From positions 1 through 22,381 of IMG/VR virus record IMGVR_UViG_3300020214_000141: DNA of 22,381 bases; one strand, given 5' to 3'. Below the pieces are notes generated by a model. That model did not search any database. It was not told the origin of the DNA and worked only from the letters and a program-made list of their open reading frames with translations. Positions within the stretch are counted from its first letter, which is position 1; each line of letters starts with the position of its first letter. Position numbers and translations under genes: made by a program. Shown piece by piece: positions 1 through 7,142 of this stretch. The stretch is from a virus.

Positions 1-377
1 TCCTTTCCTTCCGCCCAACGCGCCGGATGACCGATACGCTTATAATGCGTCGCCCCGAAGGTCGGGTCGAGATGCGCTGGGCTGTCGAGCACCACCAGCG
101 CCGCTACCAGGCATTGCCGGAAGGTCTTGTCTTCCAGGCTCACCGTATCGCACTTGTTCCTGTTCGGATCATTGAGGTTCCAGCACGAGAATTGGCGAGG
201 CTTGCCGCAAATGGCGTTGATGTTTCCGCCATAGAGCTTCCCGTCCTTGTTCTTCGGATGCGTCAGCCGGTTCCGCACGACCCATGCCACGGCCTCGCGG
301 CCCTGCTGCGTTTCGCCACGCGCCTCGCCCCAGATCGTGCGCGCCAGTGTTTCAACGTCGTCGATGGTGACTTTCAT
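1..377 (-). CDS. SleB-type cell wall hydrolase (phage endolysin), 3' end cut by window
   Basis: Probable endolysin that degrades peptidoglycan to release phage. Translating the minus strand from ATG 375-377 gives 125 residues with no stop before the left edge, so the C-terminus is missing. The protein matches the Hydrolase_2/SleB family pattern: TIWGEARGE at residues 14-22 (the Glu at 18 is the likely catalytic acid), a G..AVAWVVRNR helix at about 26-37, ICGKPRQFSCWN at 56-67, DPN after it, and GATHYKR at 108-114. Its start codon overlaps the stop of the upstream cargo gene as ATGA, so translation is probably coupled. It lies two to three genes after a holin-like gene, as expected for a lysis cassette. 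No signal peptide is visible, so export would need the holin. The first 48 bases are also present as a stub at 1830-1907. Confidence 0.88.
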   Translation of the reverse strand, partial: MKVTIDDVETLARTIWGEARGETQQGREAVAWVVRNRLTHPKNKDGKLYGGNINAICGKPRQFSCWNLNDPNRNKCDTVSLEDKTFRQCLVAALVVLDSPAHLDPTFGATHYKRIGHPARWAEGK

Positions 378-379
378 TT
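330..379. repeat. Direct repeat, copy 1 (endolysin 5' end)
   Basis: Fifty bases covering the endolysin start region match 1860-1909 with two mismatches (at 341 and 344), an offset of 1530. Identity ends abruptly on both sides. It marks one boundary of the duplicated unit that contains cargo gene B. Confidence 0.9.
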
Positions 380-1858
380 GCGTGGTTCTGCCTCAGCTTC
401 GCCCATGCCGCCAAGCAGTCCGGCCGCAGCGCCGCCACCAAGCATGGCCGGCAACAACCCATACTTCCTAATGATTTCGATAATCTCTGGATCGAAAACG
501 ACATAGTTGCTGGTGCCTTCGCCAGCGGCGCGGGAACTTTGATCTAGATAGCGGATGCCGGGGATGCCGGCATTCTTCATACTTTCGGCTGCCGCTGCTT
601 TGGTGTTAACAACATCATTCGGCGTTTTCCCGAGCGACTGCCATGCGTCGTCGGAAGTCTCGAATATTTTACTTAACTGATAGTAAACCCCTTGGCCTGT
701 CATCTCTGGGTTTCGGGCGGCCAAAAAAGCATCCTTGCCAACATTTCTAGCTGGCGCCCAAGTGGAACCGCTCGCCTTCATGCCATGTTCAGCTAAACGC
801 TCACGCAGTGGATGGTCCATCGGGAGCGGCTTGTCCCAATCGAGGAAGTGCTCCGGGTCGGCCTTGATGTTCACCTCATACATGCGGCCAGGGTTAGTTG
901 CGCCGCGAACTCCGAATGCCGGGTCTTTTATGACACGCAACGCCGCCTTGGCATTTTCGTAGTCGCGGGTGTTCATAGGGATTGCACCCGACTCAAAGTT
1001 TTTTACGGTTTTTATCAAGTCGCTGTGAGTGCGGTCCAAAATCGCCTTGCTGGATGGGTCTTTATAGGGACTCAACCGCATATGAAGCTCTAGCAACCCG
1101 CTCTTAACGTCATCAGGAATTGTGTTGTAACTCGAGAACGCATCAACCCCGCCATACTGAATGGCGGGCGGCTGCGGCTTGCCTGCTAGGTTCTCGCGAT
1201 AGCTCCGCCCGACTCTTTCTGCCTCTGCCGTGTAATGACCATGACCAAATGATTGCGCACCCTCGCCCGTGCCGATCTTATCGTCGCGGAACCGACCTAG
1301 AGGGAAATCCCTGATAACAGTTGCGTCAGCCGGAACGTCTGGAAGCGCATCAGGGACGCCAGCGATGTATTGCGTCGATCCATCTGGCATCCGCACTAAG
1401 CGCTCCGCTGGGAAATCGTGCGGGCTGCCATGGTAGGCACGGATGCCTTTGGCCGCCGTCCCAGCCGCCGGGACAAGCGGGAGCGCGCTCAGCGCCGTCA
1501 GCCCGTAGTTGAGCCAATTCCGGCTTTCGGGGTCAGTGACGTAATGCCGCAAATCGTTCGCCAGGCCGACGGCATCGCCGACCACCGGGATCGGCGACAG
1601 TGCCAAGGATAGTGCGTCCCCAGGGTTCTCGCGCGCCCAATCGGCTACCATGCCGGCGCCCTCACGCAGCAAGCCCGGCCCGTGCGCCAGAACGTCCGAC
1701 AGCGCTCCGCCAATGCCTAGCTGGGCTTTGTTCGACACTTCCATGCCCAGTCCTTGCAACACGGACGCCAGCGCGTTCGGCTGGCGCCGCGCCGTCGCAT
1801 GCTGTCGCGACAGAACGTCGGCCATCAGGCTAGGCTGCCGATCGAAGATGCCTGGCAT
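374..1858 (-). CDS. Cargo protein B: shared N-terminal module plus ART-PolyVal-like ADP-ribosyltransferase domain
   Basis: A 494-residue protein. Residues 1-70 (starting MPGIFDRQPSLMADVL) are identical to the neighbouring gene at 1904-2929, and similarity continues to about residue 130. Residues 80-130 are hydrophobic and contain SPIPVVGDAVGLAND and DPESRNWLNYGL, resembling pre-toxin linker regions of polymorphic toxins. From residue 141 the sequence changes to a domain resembling ART-PolyVal (ADP-ribosyltransferases of polyvalent proteins): YHGSPHDF at 142-149, KIGTGEGAQSFGHGHYTAE at 194-212, GIPGIRYLDQ at 431-440 and NYVVFDPEIIEI at 451-462. H143 and Y209 are candidate NAD-site residues (inferred). 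A glycine-rich hydrophobic tail follows at 468-487. The middle of the gene is visibly less GC-rich (about 47% in 661-720 by my count) than the rest of the window, suggesting transfer. The start lies inside an endolysin stub, with only a weak ribosome site. The target is unknown. Confidence 0.82.
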   Translation of the reverse strand: MPGIFDRQPSLMADVLSRQHATARRQPNALASVLQGLGMEVSNKAQLGIGGALSDVLAHGPGLLREGAGMVADWARENPGDALSLALSPIPVVGDAVGLANDLRHYVTDPESRNWLNYGLTALSALPLVPAAGTAAKGIRAYHGSPHDFPAERLVRMPDGSTQYIAGVPDALPDVPADATVIRDFPLGRFRDDKIGTGEGAQSFGHGHYTAEAERVGRSYRENLAGKPQPPAIQYGGVDAFSSYNTIPDDVKSGLLELHMRLSPYKDPSSKAILDRTHSDLIKTVKNFESGAIPMNTRDYENAKAALRVIKDPAFGVRGATNPGRMYEVNIKADPEHFLDWDKPLPMDHPLRERLAEHGMKASGSTWAPARNVGKDAFLAARNPEMTGQGVYYQLSKIFETSDDAWQSLGKTPNDVVNTKAAAAESMKNAGIPGIRYLDQSSRAAGEGTSNYVVFDPEIIEIIRKYGLLPAMLGGGAAAGLLGGMGEAEAEPRK

Positions 1859-1859
1859 T
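1648..1859. repeat. 212-bp direct repeat, copy 1 (N-terminus of cargo gene B)
   Basis: Reads base for base as 2719-2930 at a constant offset of 1071, with no mismatch found by eye. It encodes the first 70 residues of cargo protein B. Identity drops sharply past 1648 into related but diverged sequence, which suggests recent recombination or gene conversion rather than uniform divergence. Confidence 0.92.
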
Positions 1860-1907
1860 CCAGATCGTGCCCGTCAGTGTTTCAACGTCGTCGATGGTGA
1901 CTTTCAT
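1830..1907 (-). pseudogene. 5' stub of the endolysin gene between the two cargo genes
   Basis: Reading the minus strand from ATG 1905-1907 gives a 25-residue frame. Its first 16 residues (MKVTIDDVETLTGTIW) match the true endolysin start at 377 except for AR changed to TG at residues 12-13. It then runs into the start of cargo gene B and stops at 1830-1832. The ATG overlaps the stop of cargo gene A as ATGA, exactly as the true endolysin ATG overlaps the stop of cargo gene B. This is a remnant of the endolysin start left when a second cargo gene was duplicated or inserted. It may still serve as a short leader that couples translation of gene B, whose ATG (1858) lies within it. Confidence 0.8.
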
Positions 1908-1909
1908 TT
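1860..1909. repeat. Direct repeat, copy 2 (endolysin stub)
   Basis: Second copy of the 50-base endolysin-start repeat, two mismatches from 330-379. It abuts the 212-base cargo repeat at 1648-1859 directly, so the two repeats meet at a junction near 1859/1860. Confidence 0.9.
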
Positions 1910-2929
1910 TTCGCGTTTGCCCAGCGTTGACTTCAGGCTTGCCGGCGGCTCCACGCCAAGTTTCTTGTAAGCATACATCAGCGCGTCCACCCAATCGCCA
2001 TTCGCGTCTTGGTGCACACCGACCTCGAAGTCCGCCCAGCCGCTCCATTGCCCATGCGACGGCGGCAATTGGTGATCGCTAATTCGGACCTTGATGCTGC
2101 GTGGCGTTTGCCCCGCGTCCGACATGGCGTCGGTAAGAGGCTCCACGATTGTTAGGTATCTGCTGCCGGATGAAGACGATCCATGCAGGTCTTCCACTTC
2201 AAGACCCGCAGCCTTGGCGTATTTCTCGATCCGCTCTTGCGCGCCGCGCAATGGATTTATGGAAATTTTCTCTGGCTTGGAGACTCGGACATACCGCCCC
2301 CAATCGGCCTTTACATCGAGATTGTCTATCGGCGACACAAAGCCGCTGACCGCCTTAAAGCGGCTGCCGTCCGCTGCCTCCAGTAGAACATCGAGGCTAT
2401 CCTTGCCGATCCGCTCCGCGCCGACTATCTTAGCATGAGTTCCGGCGGCAAATGCACGTTTGCCGATCAGCTTCGCAATGTCGTCTTGTGCTGGCTTGAC
2501 CGCCTTCGTCAAAGCCGTTCCAACCGCCGTCTTGGCGGCCGAACCCACCGGCAATGCACCTAGTGCCGTCAGGCCATAATTAAGCCAATTCCGACTTTCC
2601 GGGTCGGATATGTAGTGCCTGATATCATTCGCCACGCCGGCGATATTACCAAAAAAGGGGATTGGTGATACCGCCAAGGCAAGTGCATCGCCTGGGTTAT
2701 TCCTCGCCCAATCCGTCGCCATGCCGGCGCCCTCACGCAGCAAGCCCGGCCCGTGCGCCAGAACGTCCGACAGCGCTCCGCCAATGCCTAGCTGGGCTTT
2801 GTTCGACACTTCCATGCCCAGTCCTTGCAACACGGACGCCAGCGCGTTCGGCTGGCGCCGCGCCGTCGCATGCTGTCGCGACAGAACGTCGGCCATCAGG
2901 CTAGGCTGCCGATCGAAGATGCCTGGCAT
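1904..2929 (-). CDS. Cargo protein A: shared N-terminal module with a different, unrecognised C-terminal domain
   Basis: A 341-residue protein. The ATG at 2927-2929 overlaps the stop of the holin-like gene as TAATG and is preceded by AGAGGA about 12 bases upstream, so I prefer it to the longer upstream alternative. Residues 1-70 are identical to cargo protein B. Residues 71-125 are similar but diverged (SPIPFFGNIAGVAND, DPESRNWLNYGLTALGALP). The C-terminal part, from about residue 130, has no resemblance to B and I do not recognise it. It contains YVRVSKPEKISINPLRG, SSSSGSRYLTIVE and KVRISDHQLPPSHG segments and looks like a compact mixed alpha/beta domain with a DALMYAYKKLGVEPP helix near the end. 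By analogy with B the C-terminus may be an effector; that is inference. The stop overlaps the endolysin stub start as ATGA. Confidence 0.8.
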   Translation of the reverse strand: MPGIFDRQPSLMADVLSRQHATARRQPNALASVLQGLGMEVSNKAQLGIGGALSDVLAHGPGLLREGAGMATDWARNNPGDALALAVSPIPFFGNIAGVANDIRHYISDPESRNWLNYGLTALGALPVGSAAKTAVGTALTKAVKPAQDDIAKLIGKRAFAAGTHAKIVGAERIGKDSLDVLLEAADGSRFKAVSGFVSPIDNLDVKADWGRYVRVSKPEKISINPLRGAQERIEKYAKAAGLEVEDLHGSSSSGSRYLTIVEPLTDAMSDAGQTPRSIKVRISDHQLPPSHGQWSGWADFEVGVHQDANGDWVDALMYAYKKLGVEPPASLKSTLGKREK

Positions 2930-2930
2930 T
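2719..2930. repeat. 212-bp direct repeat, copy 2 (N-terminus of cargo gene A)
   Basis: Second copy of the repeat at 1648-1859, encoding the first 70 residues of cargo protein A. The boundary on the start-codon side falls one base before the ATG in both copies, so the repeat begins almost exactly at the coding start. Confidence 0.92.
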
Positions 2931-3237
2931 ACCCGCCGATCCTCTGCATCAGTGTCAGTCGATCCATCAGCCAAACCACGGCGCCGATGATGACGACCAT
3001 TATGCCGGCGCCCCATATCAAGACCTGCTGTCCGGTCTTCTGCCCAGCGGCCGAGATTTCCAGGTGAGTGATCTTTTCCTGCAACGTTTCCATATTACGG
3101 ACGTTCCGCTCGCCCCGCTCCGTCGCCGCCTTGATGAACTCGTCGAGCTTGTCCTCAAGTCCGCGCAAGCGCTCCATGATCGCGCCGTGGTCGAAGTGGC
3201 CGCCGTTGCGGCGCTCCCGACCATCCCAATGCGTCAT
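2929..3237 (-). CDS. Holin-like membrane protein with coiled coil and one C-terminal transmembrane segment
   Basis: A 102-residue protein that starts with a charged region, has a heptad-rich predicted coiled coil at about residues 20-62 (MERLRGLEDKLDEFIK onwards), and ends with one clear transmembrane helix at about 71-91 (QVLIWGAGIMVVIIGAVVWL) and a short basic tail. This layout resembles XhlA-like or other single-span holin-associated phage proteins. Its place upstream of a cell wall hydrolase supports a lysis role, with pore formation or inner-membrane anchoring as the likely job. A spanin subunit is a weaker alternative because no outer-membrane partner is seen. Its TAA overlaps the start of cargo gene A. 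Confidence 0.65.
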   Translation of the reverse strand: MTHWDGRERRNGGHFDHGAIMERLRGLEDKLDEFIKAATERGERNVRNMETLQEKITHLEISAAGQKTGQQVLIWGAGIMVVIIGAVVWLMDRLTLMQRIGG

Positions 3238-3240
3238 GGC

Positions 3241-3507
3241 TCACCCCTCTTTCTCAAGCACTGGCGCCGGCTCCCAGCCGATGCCCGCGTCGATCAGACA
3301 GGCGCGGCCGTCTGGCAGCACGGCAATCACGGTCCATCCGCCGGCCGGCGATGCCCACAATTGCAGAAGCGCCCCACGTACCTGACTGAACCCTTGCCCC
3401 ACCACCATCTCCCGCGCGTGCCGCAAGGACTCCGCTATTGTCTTTGCCGACCCGCAAAACACGCCCTGCTGTATCATGAGATATCCGACCAGCAGGGCAG
3501 CGGTCAT
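3241..3507 (-). CDS. Small exported-type protein of unknown function
   Basis: An 88-residue protein whose N-terminus is hydrophobic (MTAALLVGYLMIQQGVFCGS), like a short signal or anchor. Cysteines at 18 and 70 could form a disulfide outside the cytoplasm. The C-terminal half has the pattern SPAGGWTVIAVLPDGRACLIDAGIGW, which resembles small secreted proteins often found beside phage lysis genes (recalled similarity, not searched). Its ATG overlaps the stop of the preceding gene as ATGA, and it is followed closely by the holin-like gene. Function unknown; a lysis accessory role is suggested only by position. Confidence 0.68.
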   Translation of the reverse strand: MTAALLVGYLMIQQGVFCGSAKTIAESLRHAREMVVGQGFSQVRGALLQLWASPAGGWTVIAVLPDGRACLIDAGIGWEPAPVLEKEG

Positions 3508-3773
3508 GCGGGCGGCCCCCGTCGCTTCGCCTCGGCCATGGCGATGTTCGTCACGCGATGATTGGCCCGACGTTCAGCCCGGGTCTTGTATGCCGCGCCA
3601 AGCGTGGCGACTGCATGATCGTATGCCGGACGCCACTTGGCCAGCTTGGCCGCGAGCGCCGCTTCGCCGCGCGGCTCGCCAAACTCGGCCACAGCATGAT
3701 CGAACCATGCTTGCGCGTCCGGCACCGCGAAGTTCAGGATCGCCGCCTCGCTTGCTGTCAATGTGCGCGCCAT
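3504..3773 (-). CDS. Small hypothetical phage protein
   Basis: An 89-residue, mostly helical and Ala/Arg-rich protein (MARTLTASEAAILNFAVPDAQAWFDHAV...) with no transmembrane segment and no family I recognise. The ATG at 3771-3773 lies one base after the stop of the tail fiber gene, and the stop overlaps the next start as ATGA, so it is tightly embedded in the operon. Position directly after the fiber gene would fit a fiber assembly partner or a lysis accessory, but nothing in the sequence decides this. Confidence 0.65.
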   Translation of the reverse strand: MARTLTASEAAILNFAVPDAQAWFDHAVAEFGEPRGEAALAAKLAKWRPAYDHAVATLGAAYKTRAERRANHRVTNIAMAEAKRRGPPA

Positions 3774-3774
3774 G

Positions 3775-4779
3775 TCAGGTCACCAAGTGGCCGGAAAAGT
3801 AGCTGTTGAGCACGAGTGCGCCGGTAGACGAGATGTCCACTTGGTTCGCGCCACCAGTCACGTTGACGAACGCCTTGATCGTGTCGGCGGCGTCCATGTC
3901 CACATCACACCCGAAGGTCACTGTCGTTGGGCTGTCGGCCGTGAAGTCGGCCGGATAGAGGTTGATCTCGACATCCCGATTACTAGCGTCGAGGCCAACT
4001 ACAAGTTGCGTCATCGCCGTATCAACATCGACCAGCAACACAGCCAGATCGAAGTGGTAGATGCCCGTTACCGGCGCCGTGAAGGTATACGTGCTGGTGT
4101 TGTAGTCCGAGTTCTGGTCGTAGATCTCCTGGTTGAACGCCACCACCACATCGCCGCCTGTCGTGATATTGCTCTGCCCCGCGCTGTTCCAGGCGAGGAA
4201 AGCTGATCTCGCCTTCTCGGCACCACTGGCGTCCACCTCGCCGAACATCTGCAAGGCCCACGTCCCGGCGGCGCTGGCTTGCGCCTCAAGCCGCGCCACG
4301 ATGCTGACGCCCTTATAGATATCGACCAGCGCGCCGCCGCCGGATGCCTTCAAGGTGAACATATGATGGCTGCTTGTGGTGCCGCCGTTGCGGATCAGGA
4401 AAGCGTGGCCGAGCGTCAGCGTTGTCGCGTCCGGCAGAACGATGGCTTGCGATGCCGCCGTGCTCACAAGCGTCTGCGAGCGGCTGCTGGTGTTAACCAG
4501 TGTCAAGCCGGTGGCGCCGGTAGTCGAAGTGTGCCCGCCCTCGATAGCCGCCAGCCGCACCGCGTCGGTCGTCGCCGTGGGCGCGCCCAGGTTGGTGATC
4601 TTAAATCCCCCGAGCGGGATATTCGCGGTCGGCGTGGTCTGGCCATCCGCCGCGAGACTGTTCGTCAGTTCCGCGACGATGGTGGCGAAGTTGTCATCCA
4701 CCTGTTGCGAGACTATGGTTGTGCCGGACGTGAAATCAGGATAAGGGACCGACATGACCCCGGAACCGTTACGAGCCAT
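3775..4779 (-). CDS. Tail fiber / receptor-binding protein with C-terminal C1q-like domain
   Basis: A 334-residue protein. The ATG is preceded by AAGGGG. Residues 10-75 hold a phage fiber-type segment (VPYPDFTSGT, then IPLGGFKITNLGAPTATTDAV), as seen in the shafts or attachment regions of many tail fibers. Residues 90-180 are beta-rich. From about 190 to the end is a C1q/TNF-like jelly roll: FLAWNSAGQSNITTGGDVVVAFN, then YTFTAPVTGIYHFDLAV at about 231-247, and a final FSGHLV strand. C1q-like domains form trimers, which suits a receptor-binding tip. It opens the fiber/lysis block after the only large gap in the minus-strand operon. Host receptor unknown. Confidence 0.85.
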   Translation of the reverse strand: MARNGSGVMSVPYPDFTSGTTIVSQQVDDNFATIVAELTNSLAADGQTTPTANIPLGGFKITNLGAPTATTDAVRLAAIEGGHTSTTGATGLTLVNTSSRSQTLVSTAASQAIVLPDATTLTLGHAFLIRNGGTTSSHHMFTLKASGGGALVDIYKGVSIVARLEAQASAAGTWALQMFGEVDASGAEKARSAFLAWNSAGQSNITTGGDVVVAFNQEIYDQNSDYNTSTYTFTAPVTGIYHFDLAVLLVDVDTAMTQLVVGLDASNRDVEINLYPADFTADSPTTVTFGCDVDMDAADTIKAFVNVTGGANQVDISSTGALVLNSYFSGHLVT

Positions 4780-4808
4780 TGCGCGCCCCTTGTGCTAATG
4801 TGACGCTG

Positions 4809-4997
4809 ATGCCATCAGACTTCGCCGTTCTCGTCGCCGCCATCCTCAGCGCCAACCTGCTGACTGTCATGTTCCTATGGGGCATGGCGAAGGCGTGCAA
4901 GATCGGCGCGGATGAAGGCGCGCCCATCTCCGTAGCCTTGGCCATGCTTGTGCCGCTCGTCATAGCCGGCTGTGGTGCTTGGTTATTCACGCCGTAG
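4809..4997 (+). CDS. Small membrane protein with two transmembrane segments, on the opposite strand
   Basis: A 62-residue plus-strand frame starting MPSDFAVLVAAILSANLL, with two convincing transmembrane stretches: residues 5-27 (ending FLWGMAKAC) and 39-60 (VALAMLVPLVIAGCGAWLF), joined by a short acidic loop. It fills the 203-base gap between the fiber gene and the 719-residue internal protein gene, the only sizeable gap in the operon, and overlaps the end of the latter convergently by 15 bases. No clear ribosome-binding site precedes ATG 4809; a longer version could start at TTG 4779. It could be a holin-like or superinfection-type membrane protein, but that is speculation. The alternative is that this gap is regulatory and the frame is chance. 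Confidence 0.45.
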   Translation: MPSDFAVLVAAILSANLLTVMFLWGMAKACKIGADEGAPISVALAMLVPLVIAGCGAWLFTP

Positions 4998-7142
4998 CCC
5001 CTGGACCGCCGGCCCGGTAACGCCCACATTCCTGCGCGCGAGCAGTTCCGCCAATTCCGTCAACCTTCTGGCATTCTGGACGGTCGGCCCCTGCATTGCC
5101 TGCAACCTCTGCATGATCTGAAGTTGCGCGAGCGCATTCGGGCCACGAGGCCCCGTCAGCGCTTCCGCCAGGGCGCTATATGTCTCATCAGCGATCCGCT
5201 CTTTCTCGGATGCCGTCCGGCCGCCAAGCGCCTGCATCACCCGTTGGCCTGCCTGTAGTGGCTGGCCGCTGCGAAGAGCATTAAAAATGCCCTCATCCGT
5301 TTGCTTGCGTATGGCCTCGTCCAGGTTCGTGCGCGCGAAGGTAGCGGAATTGCGCGCAACGCCAGCACGAAGCTCGAAGGCGCCTATCGACTGTTCCACC
5401 GCATCAAACAGGGTATCGGCCCTCTGCTCCCCGAGCACGGTGGCGACCTTGTCTCGGCTCGCCCTGGTCGTCAGCATCCGGATACCCTGGACCGCTTCGC
5501 GTGCATCCATATTCGGGTCAGACATGGCGCGCTTGACGTTCGCCATGGCGTCGTCAAGCTGCGACCGGATGCCTTGCCCGACATACTGAAGTTCGGCAGC
5601 CGACATGCCGGCAACTTCTTCCGCTAGTTCGTCGCGCGTCACACGCGCGGATAGGGCGCGCACGCCCAGTCTGAGCGCGTTCCGCTTGGAAATCGGGTCG
5701 GCCGCCGTATCCAGTGCCGTGCCGTATTCGGGGACGGCCTGCCTCATCAGGCCGCGAAGTTCCCGCCTCAGCGACGCGTAGGCCCGGCCCAAATCGGTAG
5801 TCCCGCCGAGTTTCCCCTGGCCGCTGGCGCGGTCCGCCACATCCTGCAAGGCCCTGGCGATGTAGTCGAGTTGCCGCACGTCCGGCAGTCGGGAATAGGT
5901 CACAGCGCCATCCGGGCCGACCCGCGCCAGGATTTGCGCCGACCTATCCCCATCGACACGCATCAAAGCATTCGCACGGGCGATCGCTGCCATGGGCACG
6001 CGCTGCTTAACGACAGCTTCGATCTGCCGGCCGACGGCGCCCGAGTAGTCGATGGGTGCGGCATAGGCGGCATCGTAGGCGGCACGCCTGCCGCTTGCCG
6101 TGCCGATACGCAATGCGGTTTCTGTCGCCTTGACGCCCCTCGGCGCCCCGAAGGCGTCGTCAAGAGCTCGCGTAATATTCCCCGCCGCCGTCGTGGCGCG
6201 ACCTTCAACGGCACGCGCCGCTTGCGCGCCCGCCGGCCCGCTGCGTTGGATCGCGGTGTCAAGTATTCCCCGCATATTCGGGCCGGCATCCACCAGCATG
6301 GCGTCCGGCCCGCCACGAGCGACTGCCTGGCGCCCTTGTGAACCCAAGGCCTCGTCGGCGTCGGCCGCCCGCCGAAGTATGCTGGCCGCCGCACGTGGCA
6401 TGCCAAGAGCACTGGCACCGCGCCATGAATTGATCTGTTCGATGAGATTGCGATAGGCGGCGCCGGCAAGGGGCGCCCCCGCGCCTATCGCACTGCCCAG
6501 AGCAGCGCCTGGGATACTGGCTCTCGCCCGCTTCTCCGCGTCGCCCTCGCCACTGAGGTAGCCGTAAGACCCGCCTTGCGCCCCACCGATAGCCCCACCG
6601 ACGATTGCGCGCCCCACAAGCGAAGCCGGCATGGCGGCAGGCGCGGTCGCGATAGCGGTCGGAATGGCGCCGGCGATTTCGCTGATATAGCCGCGCACCG
6701 GACTGTCTTTCTGGAAGGCCCTCAGTTTATCCCGTTCACTCCCGAGATAGGCGTCATAGAGGCTGCCGAGCGATTGCTTGGGGTCACGCCCGAAAAGCGC
6801 GTTAAGCCCGGCGGCGCCCGCCGCCACTATCTCGTCCCCCGCGCCGAAGGTGGCGCCCTGCAAAAAAGCGCGCGCCATGCCCTCGCCCGGGCCAGGCGCG
6901 GCTGGCGCCATGGTCCCGTATTGCCGGACGCTCGTCTGTTCTGGCGTCTCGCCACTCTTCGGCTGCGTGGCTTGTGCGCGAAGGTAGTCGCCGAAGGCAT
7001 CGTTTTTCGACCGGGCGATACTTAAATCCACAGGTGACATGCCAGCGGCCTGCGCTGCGAAGTCCGCCGATGTTTGACCACGGCGCTTCTGTTCCAACTC
7101 ATCCAAGCGCCGCAATATTTCCAGTCTTTCGCGCGGTGTCAT
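4983..7142 (-). CDS. Large internal virion / DNA-ejection protein candidate
   Basis: A 719-residue protein. After a charged helical start (residues 1-25) comes a region with FLQGATFGAGDEIVA at 93-107 and LGSERDKLRAFQKDSP at 133-148, then a Gly/Ala-rich, membrane-compatible region at about 155-228 (GGAIGGAQGGSYGYLSGEG). The rest is long Ala/Arg-rich helix with no catalytic motif that I recognise. This organisation is typical of large podovirus internal proteins that leave the capsid with the genome and help form a channel through the cell envelope. Its ATG overlaps the previous stop as ATGA. Together with 7139-8410 and 8411-9733 it forms a three-gene block between tail and fiber genes. The role is inferred from length, composition and position. 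Confidence 0.72.
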   Translation of the reverse strand: MTPRERLEILRRLDELEQKRRGQTSADFAAQAAGMSPVDLSIARSKNDAFGDYLRAQATQPKSGETPEQTSVRQYGTMAPAAPGPGEGMARAFLQGATFGAGDEIVAAGAAGLNALFGRDPKQSLGSLYDAYLGSERDKLRAFQKDSPVRGYISEIAGAIPTAIATAPAAMPASLVGRAIVGGAIGGAQGGSYGYLSGEGDAEKRARASIPGAALGSAIGAGAPLAGAAYRNLIEQINSWRGASALGMPRAAASILRRAADADEALGSQGRQAVARGGPDAMLVDAGPNMRGILDTAIQRSGPAGAQAARAVEGRATTAAGNITRALDDAFGAPRGVKATETALRIGTASGRRAAYDAAYAAPIDYSGAVGRQIEAVVKQRVPMAAIARANALMRVDGDRSAQILARVGPDGAVTYSRLPDVRQLDYIARALQDVADRASGQGKLGGTTDLGRAYASLRRELRGLMRQAVPEYGTALDTAADPISKRNALRLGVRALSARVTRDELAEEVAGMSAAELQYVGQGIRSQLDDAMANVKRAMSDPNMDAREAVQGIRMLTTRASRDKVATVLGEQRADTLFDAVEQSIGAFELRAGVARNSATFARTNLDEAIRKQTDEGIFNALRSGQPLQAGQRVMQALGGRTASEKERIADETYSALAEALTGPRGPNALAQLQIMQRLQAMQGPTVQNARRLTELAELLARRNVGVTGPAVQGLRRE

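Noticed and set aside
2929-3237. Holin-like protein as an i-spanin
   Set aside because: The transmembrane segment is at the C-terminal end rather than the N-terminal end, and no lipoprotein partner is nested or adjacent.
4769-5029. Minus-strand 86-codon frame in the gap before the fiber gene
   Set aside because: No hydrophobic pattern or family resemblance; the fiber gene has its own ribosome site, and the plus-strand frame there is more protein-like.
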